DNA of 64,000 bases from Dicaeum eximium. Lineage: Eukaryota; Chordata; Aves; Passeriformes; Dicaeidae. The notes under the pieces are model-generated. The model made no database searches, had not been told where the DNA came from, and saw nothing but the letters and a program-made list of their open reading frames with translations. The stretch's first letter is position 1. Each line of letters starts with the position of its first letter. The DNA is taken from contig VWZP01002584.1 of assembly GCA_013396995.1 (NCBI GenBank), positions 805,048 through 869,047 on the forward strand. The letters run 5' to 3'. Of the stretch, positions 1-11,703 are shown one piece after another. A program made the position numbers and the translations under genes.

Positions 1-885
1 CTCATCGGCCTCTAGTGAAAACGGAGGATTTCTAACAAAGGAGGAAGAAACAACCTGCCTGTTCAGCCAGGCTGTAGCTAAAAGCAAAGCAGAATACTGA
101 TGGGTACAGAATGTGTTGGGTTTTATCTACTGCAGAGGATGAGCTGCCAGACTGCAGGACCCACTGAAGGTCAGCTCTACAGGATGGAAAGGCTCTCATG
201 GGCATCGGTGGGCTGTGGTTCATATTATGGCATATTTTGCACATTTCTAAACAAAACAAAACAGAAGGTGATTTTAAACTCACACTGAATTTGAAATGCA
301 CCTCTTTTTAAACTGAACAGGATATTTATTTTTAAATTTAATAGCAAAATACCATTTAAGGCAGCAAGCAAAGAAAGCTAACTGCTGTAAGACTTTGATT
401 TTCTGTATCTTCTAAAGCAGACAACTCTGAGGTCACTGGATTAATGCAGATTCAGAGGAAAGAAAAGGAACAAATATTTCACCAACTATAATCTCACTGA
501 ATCTCTTTCAAGTCAGCATCTGGGCTCTGCTAAGTCATTTGTCCTCCATCAGAAGCACCTTTTGCATTGCTAGATGTGGGAGGCCACACTTGGAATATGC
601 AGGAAGAGAGCCCAGGTTGTACAAACTGACAGGATCATGCTACAAAATGGCATGCTGGCATAGAATGGTGGGCTATGAAATGGTACACACAAATAGAAAC
701 TATTGTCAGCCACAAAGCAAATGCACACTACTCAGAGAACAAATAATGATACCTGTCATTAATGACATTGTTTAAAAAAAACCCTTCAGAACAGCTGGGC
801 TGGTTGGTTATATCAGAGAAAGAGAAATAGTGCCACAAACACATGCTTAAGTAACAAAGAAGGGGGGAAAAGTGCAAATATATAC
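1..885 (-). other. ROBO1 intron after the microexon (partial)
   Basis: Start of the intron that leads to the first CC-region exon, cut by the window edge. I looked for the expected VTYQRGGEA coding sequence and did not find it here. No repeat or RNA gene is recognised; the DNA is unremarkable AT-rich sequence. Confidence 0.8.
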
Positions 886-912
886 CTGTTGGTGTGAAGG
901 TAAAAGACGGGA
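886..912 (-). CDS. ROBO1: ROBO1 27-nt microexon, cytoplasmic juxtamembrane
   Basis: A 27-nt exon flanked by GATTTTTCAG and GTATAT. With one base from each side it reads VPSFTFTPT plus the first base of the next codon, matching the segment that follows AGIRK in mammalian ROBO1 and precedes VTYQRGGEA. It enters and leaves in phase 1, so skipping it would keep the frame and remove nine residues, as in ROBO2, which lacks the segment. A CU-rich tract and a second acceptor lie 37 nt upstream. The next coding exon is beyond the left edge. Whether it is skipped in this species cannot be told from DNA. Confidence 0.95.
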
Positions 913-3900
913 CTGAAAAATCAAAACAAAATACAAACTGGTTATTAAGCTGAAGAGAGAAAGGGAAACATACCACATTAGTATAAATCTAGCAGACAGC
1001 TGAACATAAATATATATAACTAACCCACTAGTTCAGTCACACTGATATAAAAATAAAACTGAAATTGCAATTCAGAAAGAAGATTGTCTCTGCAGGCACT
1101 ATTCTGGGAAAAAAAAAAGGAAAATAAAAAAGGCAAAAAGCTTGATATTCTATTGTGCTCCTGAGGGGATGAGACAGTGGTTTAGCCTTTCAAATCCTTC
1201 TCAGTTTGGTATCTTAAATTTTTTTTCTGAAAATCCTAGCACAAACAAAACCTCCCCACTGTTAATCATTCTAGAATGCAGAATGACAAATTCCTTAACA
1301 AAGCCTTATCAGGGTCCTATTGAATCTTATCTGTAGTTCACTAAGTAAATGCTCATTACACTGAACTAATAGGCACACTTAAGTATTCAGAAAGGAAATA
1401 ATAATCATAAAAAGGAACAAAGAGAACTGCTGTTCTACTGCCTCTGAATCAAGAATGGCACCAACTCTCACTGTAATAAAGGCACTAAAATCTACTGCAG
1501 CAATTAATTTTTGTTTTCAGAGACGAGACTGTTAAACAGAGTCATTATCTTTCTTTTTAAAATAATCATCAAAAAAGAAAAATCTCCCTAAATATAACAC
1601 CTTTCTACCTTCCAACCCCTGGCTTTAAGAGGGAAAGGTTAACAACAGAACAATGACACTGCTTGACAATCTTCTCTCTCACAGCTACTATAAATCCTCT
1701 TTGGATCAATAGGGTGTCTAATCCAAATACAGATACAGCAGCATCTGCTCTTCCTATTAGCACATGCTCCCCCTCCTGTTGACAAGGCAGTATCGTTTTC
1801 CTCTCACTGATGGCAGAACAAGGCCAACATTGCCCTTTCTGATCTAATGACAGCGAAAGGTAAGACAAACAATCAAATATTCACTAAAAGCAGCCTGGAG
1901 AAAGAAGATGATCAGCAAAGCCAGAACAGAAAGAAAAGGTTCTGGCTAAGAGAACAACTTCTTAATCTTATTTTTTTAAGAACTCTAAAGTTTGTGGGTA
2001 GTGCAGTGTGTCTTGTTATAATTTAGGATATGCTGTAGGTTTACCTATTTTTTACCAAGCCAATTTATTTCCAGGGATATGACACCAAGCAAAGAAAGAA
2101 AAATGGAGTATTTGAACATTTCAGGCTGCATTTGTAGCAAAGCCTTTTTCTTGGGAATACCATAATATTTTCTTTGAGCTAGGCCTTTTCACATAGTTAG
2201 GTTTAATTTAGTTACATTCAAAATACAGAACCATAATAACAAGCTTTCATTAAAATAGAATGGGCATTTAAACCTGAGCTACTCCAAAGAGAATCAAGAA
2301 TCTCAAAGTAATTTGCAATCACAGGGACATGAAAAATAATCTTAAGCTACTCTCTGGTTACTCTTCCATAAGCTAAGTGTACTAAACCTAGTTTAGTTTC
2401 TTAAGGAACTGAGGAGGTTCAACTGAAAGAAATCTTATTGCTACCACATGAAAGAATGATTTAATTCTTAAGAGCTTCTATTAATAAACTCTTCTGAGTG
2501 TGTAAGACTGCTAGTACAGTATGTATGTGTGGGAGTAGTGAAGCATTTTAACAGATGACAGGCCTGAAGCTAAACATAAAAAATAAATAAATGCAAGACT
2601 GAAGAAAGTTTAGGCTTGCAGTGATGACTTGATGAACTGTGGAGTGGCAAACTACTTTGCAATTCATATTTCACTAAAGATAGGCTTTTTTTCTTTGAAG
2701 AGTACTTGATACCAGAGATACATACCCTACTTTTCTGTACACTTTGATTTAAACTCCCCCCAAATTACACAGAAGATATTTTTACAGATATTGAAAAACA
2801 CAGCTGTTTTACACAATAGCTGATGTCACTGAAGTAACCATTTTTAAGGACAAATTGTATGCCTTTTGCTTAATCATAGGTACTGATGAAAGCACAGTGA
2901 TGTTAGTGTGATAGAGCTGTAGAAAGGCAGTGTGGCAGCATGCTATTAGTAAAACAAAACAGCACAGGCCAGTGCAGCACTACGTGGGGGGCTGTTCTGC
3001 CTAAGAAATCCCAGCAGAACACAATCAAGGGTGCAATTCCTTCCCAATTTCCTTGGCTGCAACGCCACTACAACCACTGTGCCTGGAGTTCACAGTGAGC
3101 ACTGGTACTTAAATAGCATGGAGGACATCTCAGCTCTGCAACACTCCAGACTTATTTCCATGTTTCCACTCACTCATTTGCTATTTTTAGCACTGCTTCT
3201 TTTACATAGCAAAGTATTGCTGCTGTTTAAAACCATTTGTGTTTGATTTGCCCATAACACATTCATTCTTGGGGAATAAAGAATGTAATCTCAAGACACC
3301 TTTCATACACGAAGATGCGTCCACCTTTTTTTTAAACCTTGGCCTGTCTTCTGATTGCTAAATGTCAAATATAATCCCTCTGGTTCTTCAAAAGCAGGAT
3401 CTCCCGTTTTCTGATTAATTCCAAAATTTCCAGGCTTAACCTGGAAATTATCTGATCTGGAGGAGTCAAGTTTTTATTCCAGAAGATCTTCCAGGAGGAG
3501 ATTCTAGTTTTGTTTGTCAGAGAGAAATACTGCAAAGCACTGCTTTACCACTGACAGTGTGATATATAAGAAGTATCAATAACATGAAACAACATGAAAA
3601 TGAAGAGTGCTTTAAGTTAGCCCCACTGCTGCCATTCTAACTAAACACAGATGCAGGATGGGATAGCCCCAGAACTCAGTCCCAGCCAAGGGTCTCACAA
3701 CAGCATTTATGAAAAGAGTCTTGGAAAGCAGACTGCCCATTGTGCTTTTGCAAAGAGCCACGCTTTCCCCAGAACAGAAGAAATTCAAGTACCCGCACCC
3801 GAAGTGTTACTGCAGTGTACACCACTGTTAGCACTCCCAGCAGCAGGCAAAGCACTGAACAGGGGACAAGGAGCTGCCATCCACCCCAGATGGCTCCTCT

Positions 3901-4239
3901 TCAGATGATACAGTGTCAGAAAGCAAGGGCATATTGGAAGCTCCTGGCCTTAAACCCATCTTTACATTTCTCATTTGTAGGAGTATCTTTACAAAAAGCT
4001 ACTCCTGGTATTCAGCTCAAGACTTATGCTCTAAAGCCAGACTTAGCACGTTATGTAAATATTGCTGTTCCCTGCACTGGCTCCCGACCCAAACTTCATG
4101 AAAGTATTGAAGTAAGCTGGTAATTCCTTATTTGAACCTGGGAAGAACAAGAGACTGAAGACAAATTAAATGGGCAGCAAACAGCCATTCAGCAGCCTGT
4201 TTGCCATCCTATTTCAGACTGAAATAGATAATAGGGCAC
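913..4239 (-). other. ROBO1 intron, 3.3 kb
   Basis: Intron between the membrane exon and the 27-nt microexon. Its 3' end holds a CU-rich tract and a competing AG at about 950-960. Short open frames on the plus strand at 3651-4123 have no recognisable protein content. Nothing else is seen. Confidence 0.85.
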
Positions 4240-4437
4240 CTTTTCTGATACCAGCGTAAGTACTTGTGAGTCCATTCCTCTTCTTCCTGTGGCGATACAA
4301 CCAGATGCTAAAGACCATGAGGATAATCCAACAGGCTGCACCAATTCCAGCAATAAAGGCAGGCTGCTTTACTACATCAGAGATCTGCTGGGCTAAACTG
4401 ACTTGATCTTCTGAAGACACAGGGTTTCCATGAGAAT
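4240..4437 (-). CDS. ROBO1: ROBO1 exon: juxtamembrane and transmembrane segment
   Basis: 198-nt exon. It completes D and reads SHGNPVSSEDQVSLAQQISD then VVKQPAFIAGIGAACWIILM, VFSIWLYRHRKKRNGLTSTY and AGIRK, leaving in phase 1. The hydrophobic stretch from AFIAGIG to SIWLY is the single membrane helix, followed by the basic stop-transfer RHRKKR. This exon distinguishes ROBO1 from ROBO2, whose tail after the helix reads WRRKKRKGLSNYAV. The acceptor is CTTTCAG and the donor is AAAAG then GTGCCC, a weak donor. Confidence 0.98.
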
Positions 4438-7400
4438 CTGAAAGAGAGACACCCGTAACAGCCAATTAATTTGAATGAACAGCTATAAAAGGCAGCATGA
4501 AAAGAGCTGACATAATTGCAGTCCAGTTTCTCAAGGTAAAATCCTTAAGACTTCCCTTCAAAATCTCACTTTTATAGGTCTAGACAAAAGTGGTTTGTTT
4601 TCTGTACAAGACAGGTACTTCCAATATCACTGACTTGTTTGTTTACAAAAGCTGCTAAAATCAGGCTACCAGGTATACAAATAGAAAGGCTCCTAAATTA
4701 CAAACCTGTGGACTGCTATTTTTTATTTTTTCTTTCATTTTATAAAAGCACCATCAGCTTCAGAAAATTATTCAGAAAATCAGCAAAAAGCACGCCTAGT
4801 GAAAAAAGCTCAAGTATGAAACATGAGTAGCAATGTGAATGGGTACAAGTCAGCTCCCCAAATGTCCACTCTCAGAACTGACAATCAGTTACAAATTTAA
4901 ACTACATTCACATGAGGTTGGTATCAAGGAAGATATTTTAATTGAGCAGTTCTTGACAGATTACCTAAATCTTGTATTACACAGTCTAATGTACTGCTTG
5001 CAGTCTCTCAGTCTCTCACTTTGACCTCAATTTAAAAAAGACTGAATATTTAAAAGGATGTAGAAAAGTAAAATTGCAAAATAACCAATCCTGCCCCCTT
5101 AAATATGAATGAAAAAGCTAAAGGATAACTAAGAAATTATTTATGAATTGCTATAAACAGTCAAGGAATCTCATTAGTAATGAACAAGCAATGCTTTTCA
5201 AAACCAGTTCAGCCTTAAATACCCCACATCAAAATAAAGACCATGCATTTTACCACAGACCATTTATTTTTTTTTTTCATAGAGACAGCACCTTTAAGAA
5301 TTGGTCTTTTCTGCTCTTCCTGTACTGAACTTTTGCAGGAACCTTCTGGGAACAGCAGTAAGAAGACCCAGTGAGTGACCAAGCTTTATGACTGACGTGA
5401 AGCAACTCAAAGCCAAAATACTGCCTTCCTGATGCTTTACCACCACAGTGAGTGCTCTCTGGAAATTTCATTACTGTGCAGGGCAAGGGCAAGAATTCAA
5501 ATCCTTTACTCAGAGTGGATATTGCTTTACACATTCCACAGCTTGGTCTTTGAAATACCCACTTTTGCTGGTGTATAAATCCAAGAGATAGTTGCTTTAT
5601 ATGACTGGTAGGGACACCAAATTCAGAATGAGAGATTAGTGTTTTAAGGAGAAAGGTGCTGTTATTAATTCTATTAATATGAACTATATAAGAAATGAAA
5701 AGCTATTTGCTTAAACCAGTATCTTTTCCCTATGAGCAGTGAATAGAACTTATTTTTATGATGACAACTTGCTATATGCCAAAATAAGCTTACATAAAAT
5801 ATAAGCAACTGCAATGCAAACAAGAGATGGAATCACAACAGATTATTTCCTCTGGAGAAGGATAACTTTTTGAATGGAAAAGGTTTAATTAATAACAGCT
5901 TCTTCAAGTGAAGGATTTCAGATTCCAGTTTTTGCGACCTTGAAGTCAAACATCTACTTTGCAGAGAAATCACCCCCGTCTTTGACTGCTCCCTTATTGG
6001 AAATTTTATTTCATATTTCAGCTCTCTTTATCTTCTGTGATCCTAAGTGCACTGCCTAGCCTGAAAGTTTACCAGGCAGACTCATTCTTTTCTTACTAAT
6101 ACACTCTTTGTGTCTGCTGGGTTTATGGATTTCACGCCTGTTTGTGCAAGGTTAAGATGGGTTGCTTCAGATTTTATGGAGACAGCCAAGTGAAGTTCCA
6201 CACAAGTGGCCAGATGGGCTTAAATGTATAAAGTACACTGTGACCAATGAATTAAAGCTGTCATCTCATCTTTTGTCTCTCTGCAGCTGAGGCCATATTA
6301 AGATATGAAAACTTGCATCATCAGTCTCCTTTTCAAAATGAGTAATTTCTGTGGTTTTAAACAGCTACAGTCCCTTATACAACTTAATGGAATAGAATAA
6401 AACATTTATGGAGAGCCTCTGGTCCTGAATAAATAAGAGTGATAAATATTTTTTTGTCTCATCCTTAAAATATATATCTTAGAACAATAAATCTAGGAGA
6501 AAAAATAAGCACAAACTCAAAAACCAAGTAAGAATATTTTCTAAATGTGTTAACAATTCAGTCATACAGAAACACGGTACTTTTATACACAAACAGTTCA
6601 CATTGCTCAGTCAACATGCTGAAAGAATCCTGAAGAATCTTTGACTGTTTCTGATCCTAATTTTTAATTAATATTAATTTCATGCTATTATTTTACTTGC
6701 CATTGCAAGCATAAGAACAGCATAATAATGAACTTCCTTTTAAGAAATTAGGCTTCTGGCACATTGAATATGGGTGGACTGTTAGAGCCATTACATAAAC
6801 TCATATATATCTATGCACATGGGAAAGAAAAATGCATCTATGTTCACATACAGTCAAATAAACAGCATAAGAGGAGATGGAAGGGCTTTCAAGATGTCAC
6901 ATTTGACTATATCCTACTCCTCTTGTAATTCAAAAATAGAAAGTAAGCTAACTATAAAGAGAATGAAATTCAGTGACCTTCTCATCACCAAAAACTTCCA
7001 GGAACATTATCTTGGAAGCCTTTCTTTGAGAAGGGCATCTTCCCTCTCCCTAATAGCCCTATGAGATCCTGAATGATCAATCTTGAACTAAAAAAACCCA
7101 AACCCTACTTTTTCTTCATCCCAGGAAATTTCTGGAACTTTGACTGATACATAAATGGTTCATAATGAACATTCCTGTTCCTGCTTGCACTCTTCAGGGA
7201 GATGTGCCAAAACAATAAGTGAACATAAACATTCCATGGCAAAGTGCATCCCACTGCCAGAGCAGCAGCCACAGCATTTAATGTACTTGGAAATGCCTCA
7301 GAGTTGTTGGAGCAGGCTGATCCCACAGCTCCCTGAAACCAGCATATCATCACAGTGACTCATCCCCTCCTCTACCCCGAGATAAGATTCCTTTTTAATC

Positions 7401-10400
7401 ACAGATAATGTTGCTATGGCTATTGCTCACAAGCTACTCGATCTGAATGTCTTGAAGCTCCAACTTTTAAACTTCAATGGAAACTAATTAGAATTTGCAT
7501 AGAGAAGAACTGGAATCTCTAATGTTAAATATTCATATAAGTAATAATAATGTGAAAGCTAAAACTTAAGTTACTAAATGATAAATGAAAGATTAATATC
7601 CATTTATGACTGGAATGCCAAAGATTCAAAAAAGACAAGAAATTCCAGGTTCACAGGTGTGTAAGCAACTTAACTTTGCCTTGTACATGTACAACCTATG
7701 GAATGGCACTTTTCCATACGTGTGTCTCATTTAGTTTAGAAAATGTACAAACACTGAGTAGGAATATCTAAATGGTGTTGACATTGATAATTTTGGCAAT
7801 TAAAAACTTACAAAACACCTGAAACCTGTAACATATTGTTTGAGTGCTTTCTCAAATATATGTGCATGATACAATATGAAAATTATTTGGTGAAATATTG
7901 CCAAGGTAAGAATATATTTGGTCTCCTTTCTAGATATATGTTGACCAAATTGATAAAATATCAATTGTGCACTTCAATCTTATAACATACACCTTGAGGT
8001 GACAGCACCAAACTGATTTGAAAGGGTTTGCTGTGAGGGGTAAAAATTAAGATTACTTTCTTCAGTTGTTTGCAGGCCACAAACAAAAATATCAACAAAA
8101 AACACCTTACAACTATCACACTCAAAGTGATAACCTTAAGGGCTGACAGAATAATATCCTGAGGGAATGCTAGCTAGTTCACAAATCACACCTCCTAAAT
8201 GAAGCAATTAGAATAATAAAGATTCAATGAGAATTTCTTGTGTTTTGTACACTTGAGACATCCACTGGTTGAATAATACACTCAACATTTACAGTAATTG
8301 TGCAGACATCTCTTAATAAACAGCTCCATACCATATATTCACATATATTATATGTTTAAGAGTAACATTAACCGCAGTTGTGGGGCTTCTCAGAGCTGGT
8401 ACCAGAAACAAAATACATCACAACATGTTCCAATGTCACTACTTATCTATCACCAAGCATAGGTAATACTGCCAAGCTACCACAGGCAGTATCCCATCAT
8501 TCTACAAAAGCTAGGCTACAGATGAGTGAATAACTGTTTGCTAATTCTCATCTTTCTGTACAGAGCATTTTTGTAAACAATGTCTTTAAGTTATATGTTG
8601 TGACAAGAAAAAAAAAGGTTCTGTTGAAATTCTGTGATTTTGTTTCTCCACAGCACATTATTATAGGCATAATATAGTGAGCTGTGGCTAGGTCTCATGA
8701 TTCTTTTTTCCTTAACATGAAAACCTTTGCAGTCTTTCTTTATGTAAAATATCTTTTCTTTAAAAACAAACAAACAAACAAACACATTTTTTTCAGTCCT
8801 TGGAATTCCACAGAAAGCATTAAAAGGTCATTTAAAAGCCAAGAGGCAAATACAGAAGCTTCATGCAGGGTGTTTTAAGGAGACACATAATTTTTCAGTT
8901 GATCTCATGATTTTATGAATAACAAGCAAGTTATTTCCTTGGCTTGTCCCTGGTGGCGCGGGAAGTCTGGGGTACCACAGCTCAGTGAGCTGCTTCATGT
9001 CAGCAGAGACGTGGAAAATGAAAGAGCTTCGAGATTACAATTTGTACCTGTCTTTGTAACAGGTGAAGTGCGTGCACAAGGTCATTTATCACGGCTCAGC
9101 TGATGCATGGGACTGCGATTGCACGCCTCAGCTCCCAGGGAATCCAACGCCTCCTGTCCTCCCCTCTCCTTCGGGAAGGCGGCCCCTGAAAGGAGAACCT
9201 TCCTCCTGTCACACACCCCGCTGAGACTCTGCCCAGGCACGTCCCAGAGTCACAAACCTGGGAGCATCCCACACGGCACTCAGGCTCAAAGAGGAGACCC
9301 AGAGCCAGCCATGGCCCAGCCTCACGTTTTTGTATGAAAAACACATTATAAGGAGATAGACGTTGCATTTTAATGAAAAGTTCTTCTTTAAAAAGTGAAC
9401 CTCGAAATCACACTATATTCTGTTTTCACACATGGAATTCCTATTTATATTATTTTTAAATAAAGGATTGCATTAATTCAGGTAGCAGGAAAAGATTTCC
9501 TGAAGGAATAGTTGGGAGCAGGGTCAGAAATATTGTAACTTGAAGCTGTCACACAGTTCTTAGAGCACATGCATACAGCGTGTCAGGACTGTTTCCAACC
9601 TTCTACAAGGAGCATCCTTAGTCCTCTTTTCTCCCCCTCCCTGGCCTCCCTTCTCTCTCTCTGTAACAATGTAATTTATTGCTGGTGAAAAGTGCCAACT
9701 GATGACATCAACAAATTAATTTTCTTTCTTCAGAGAGCTACCCAAGAAAACCCTGCTCCACCCCCACACTGGGAGCACTTCTAAGAACTAGGAATCCAGT
9801 TCCTTGAGGGGGCTGGAGGAGAACTTACATCACAGGGCAGGGTTGAATAATCTGCAGCCATTCTTCCACCTGGATGATTTAGGTTGATTTGTGTTACCAA
9901 AGAGTGCTAATGCTTAAATTTAAGCACTAATTTTCAGCAGCCTCCTGCAGTTGCTGAAAGGGTTGTGGCACCATCTAGATATTTCATCGTTCTGTTTCTT
10001 GTGGCCTGGATCTCCACAAGACTCCTGTCTCCACATCTTTGCCATGTAACAACCAAACTATGGGATTTACTAATATACACCTAGATTTGGCCATGCCACT
10101 TAATTAGAGACAAGCAGTGAAAGCAAACTCCAACCATAGGAAAATACATTTATTCTACCAGACTTGCACGTCTGAACACCTTTCAAGGTGTGGGATCACT
10201 TCTTGTTTTCTAACATAGCACCAGCAAAGGAACCCAGAAGTGGCCAAAAACCTTACCCTGACAGTCTCATTTGTTTCTTTTTCTACTTAACAAACCTCAA
10301 AGTGAGTAAGTTCCATTATAAAATTCACCTTCATTTAGAATTTGCTTATCATCAGACAAAAGGGGAAAAAAAGAAAAGAAAGAAGTGGTTATGGAGCCTT

Positions 10401-11531
10401 TGGCTTTGAAGATTTGAGGTTATCCTCATAAACCTCACTAATGCAGAATTTTCAAAACCTAAGCCATACAGAATATAAGCTTGATTTTGACTGGCTGTAG
10501 AAAGCTGTGAATGGTAGCTGCTGTAGGGAGGAACAATCCAATAACTACAGGGTTTTCCTGTAATAATTCCATATTAATGGAATATCATACAAGCTGTGTG
10601 CAATTTTATTGTAAAATCTCCATCAATGAAATTGGGAATCATATACCTGTCTAATTTAAGTAAGCTAAAGACGGCCTTCCTTTAAATACCTAAGGAAATG
10701 TACAAGTAATTTTTCATGTTAGTTGCTCTGTCTTGTTTTCACATGCTCTTAATTATAGATGTTTAAATACAACATGTGAAATAAGAAGGTAGATCTACTA
10801 ATGATACAGAGACAGACAGGACATAAAGTCCAAAGCAATATGCTGAGCTTGCTTTCATAATTATACACTGTAATGATAAGGTATTTTGCTCCAGGCATAC
10901 TATAAAGCAGCATATGACTATACTTAAAGCTACTTTAAATAATTTTCAGCTAACCAACAGCAAAGATGCATTTTCCCAGAAACATCCAGGAGCAATGTCC
11001 CTGGTCACCATTTATGACAATGATGTTTGGTGTAAATGAGGTTAGAAGGTCAAATTATAGTAAATCACTTGTGTACATCTTTTTGCCTGTACTCAGGTTA
11101 TTTACTAGCTTTCACATATAGTTGATACGAATTGTGCCTAATTTTAGGATGCTTGTTTTTTTGCTTCAATAATGATAAAAGCTGGTCAAGACAAATTACA
11201 TCCCTAAAGTGGATCAACACCTAGTGATTCATACTCCCCTACAAGTTTTATTACACCGGTCTTAAGGGTGAAAATTCACTTTGAAAAGTCAACAACTAAA
11301 AAGCACTGCTTACCTGGGAGATTAAGATACACCCCTGTGTTGTTTTAATCCCACATTTAGAGTGCAGTTCTAAGGCAAGTTTAAACCCAGAAATGCCAAA
11401 TCCTGCTATTCCAGAGATCAAGTATCTCTATCTATTTCACTCGTCTTGAAAGCATTTCTGGTGCCGTAAAAGTCGAAAGCAAACAAACAGAAATCACCCA
11501 AACCAACAGGCAGGATTACCAGGAAGCTTAC
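4438..11531 (-). other. ROBO1 intron, 7.1 kb
   Basis: Intron between FN3-3 and the membrane exon. Contents noted: an (AAAC)n run at 8762-8784, a GC-richer patch at about 8940-9340, a purine-rich run near 10358-10386, and an exon-like segment at 11314-11369. No known gene or interspersed repeat is recognised. Confidence 0.85.
8762..8784. repeat. (AAAC)n simple repeat
   Basis: About five uninterrupted copies of a 4-nt AAAC unit, inside the 7.1-kb intron. A potentially length-variable microsatellite. Confidence 0.9.
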
Positions 11532-11703
11532 CTAACTGGATAAACTGGGGATCACTTTTCACTCCAGGTCCTGCCCCGGTGCTCGCAGCCACCTCCACGC
11601 TGTATCGGATACCAGGAACGAGGGAGGGGATGACTACGGAGAAGGTGGTTCCATCCACTGTCTTGTTTATGTGGTACCGGCTTTCATTGCCAAGGCACCA
11701 GAC
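11532..11703 (-). CDS. ROBO1: ROBO1 exon: second half of FN3-3
   Basis: 172-nt exon, 57 codons plus one base. It reads VWCLGNESRYHINKTVDGTT, FSVVIPSLVPGIRYSVEVAA and STGAGPGVKSDPQFIQL. NES and NKT are potential N-glycosylation sites; LVPGIRYSVEVAAST is the FN3 E-F pattern. The acceptor is CCCTGCAG and the donor is CAGTTAG then GTAAGC. Human has NET and GAGSGVKSE at the matching places. Confidence 0.97.

Noticed and set aside
3651..4123. 127-codon open frame near the membrane exon
   Set aside because: Opposite strand to ROBO1, no recognisable content, ends just before the exon.
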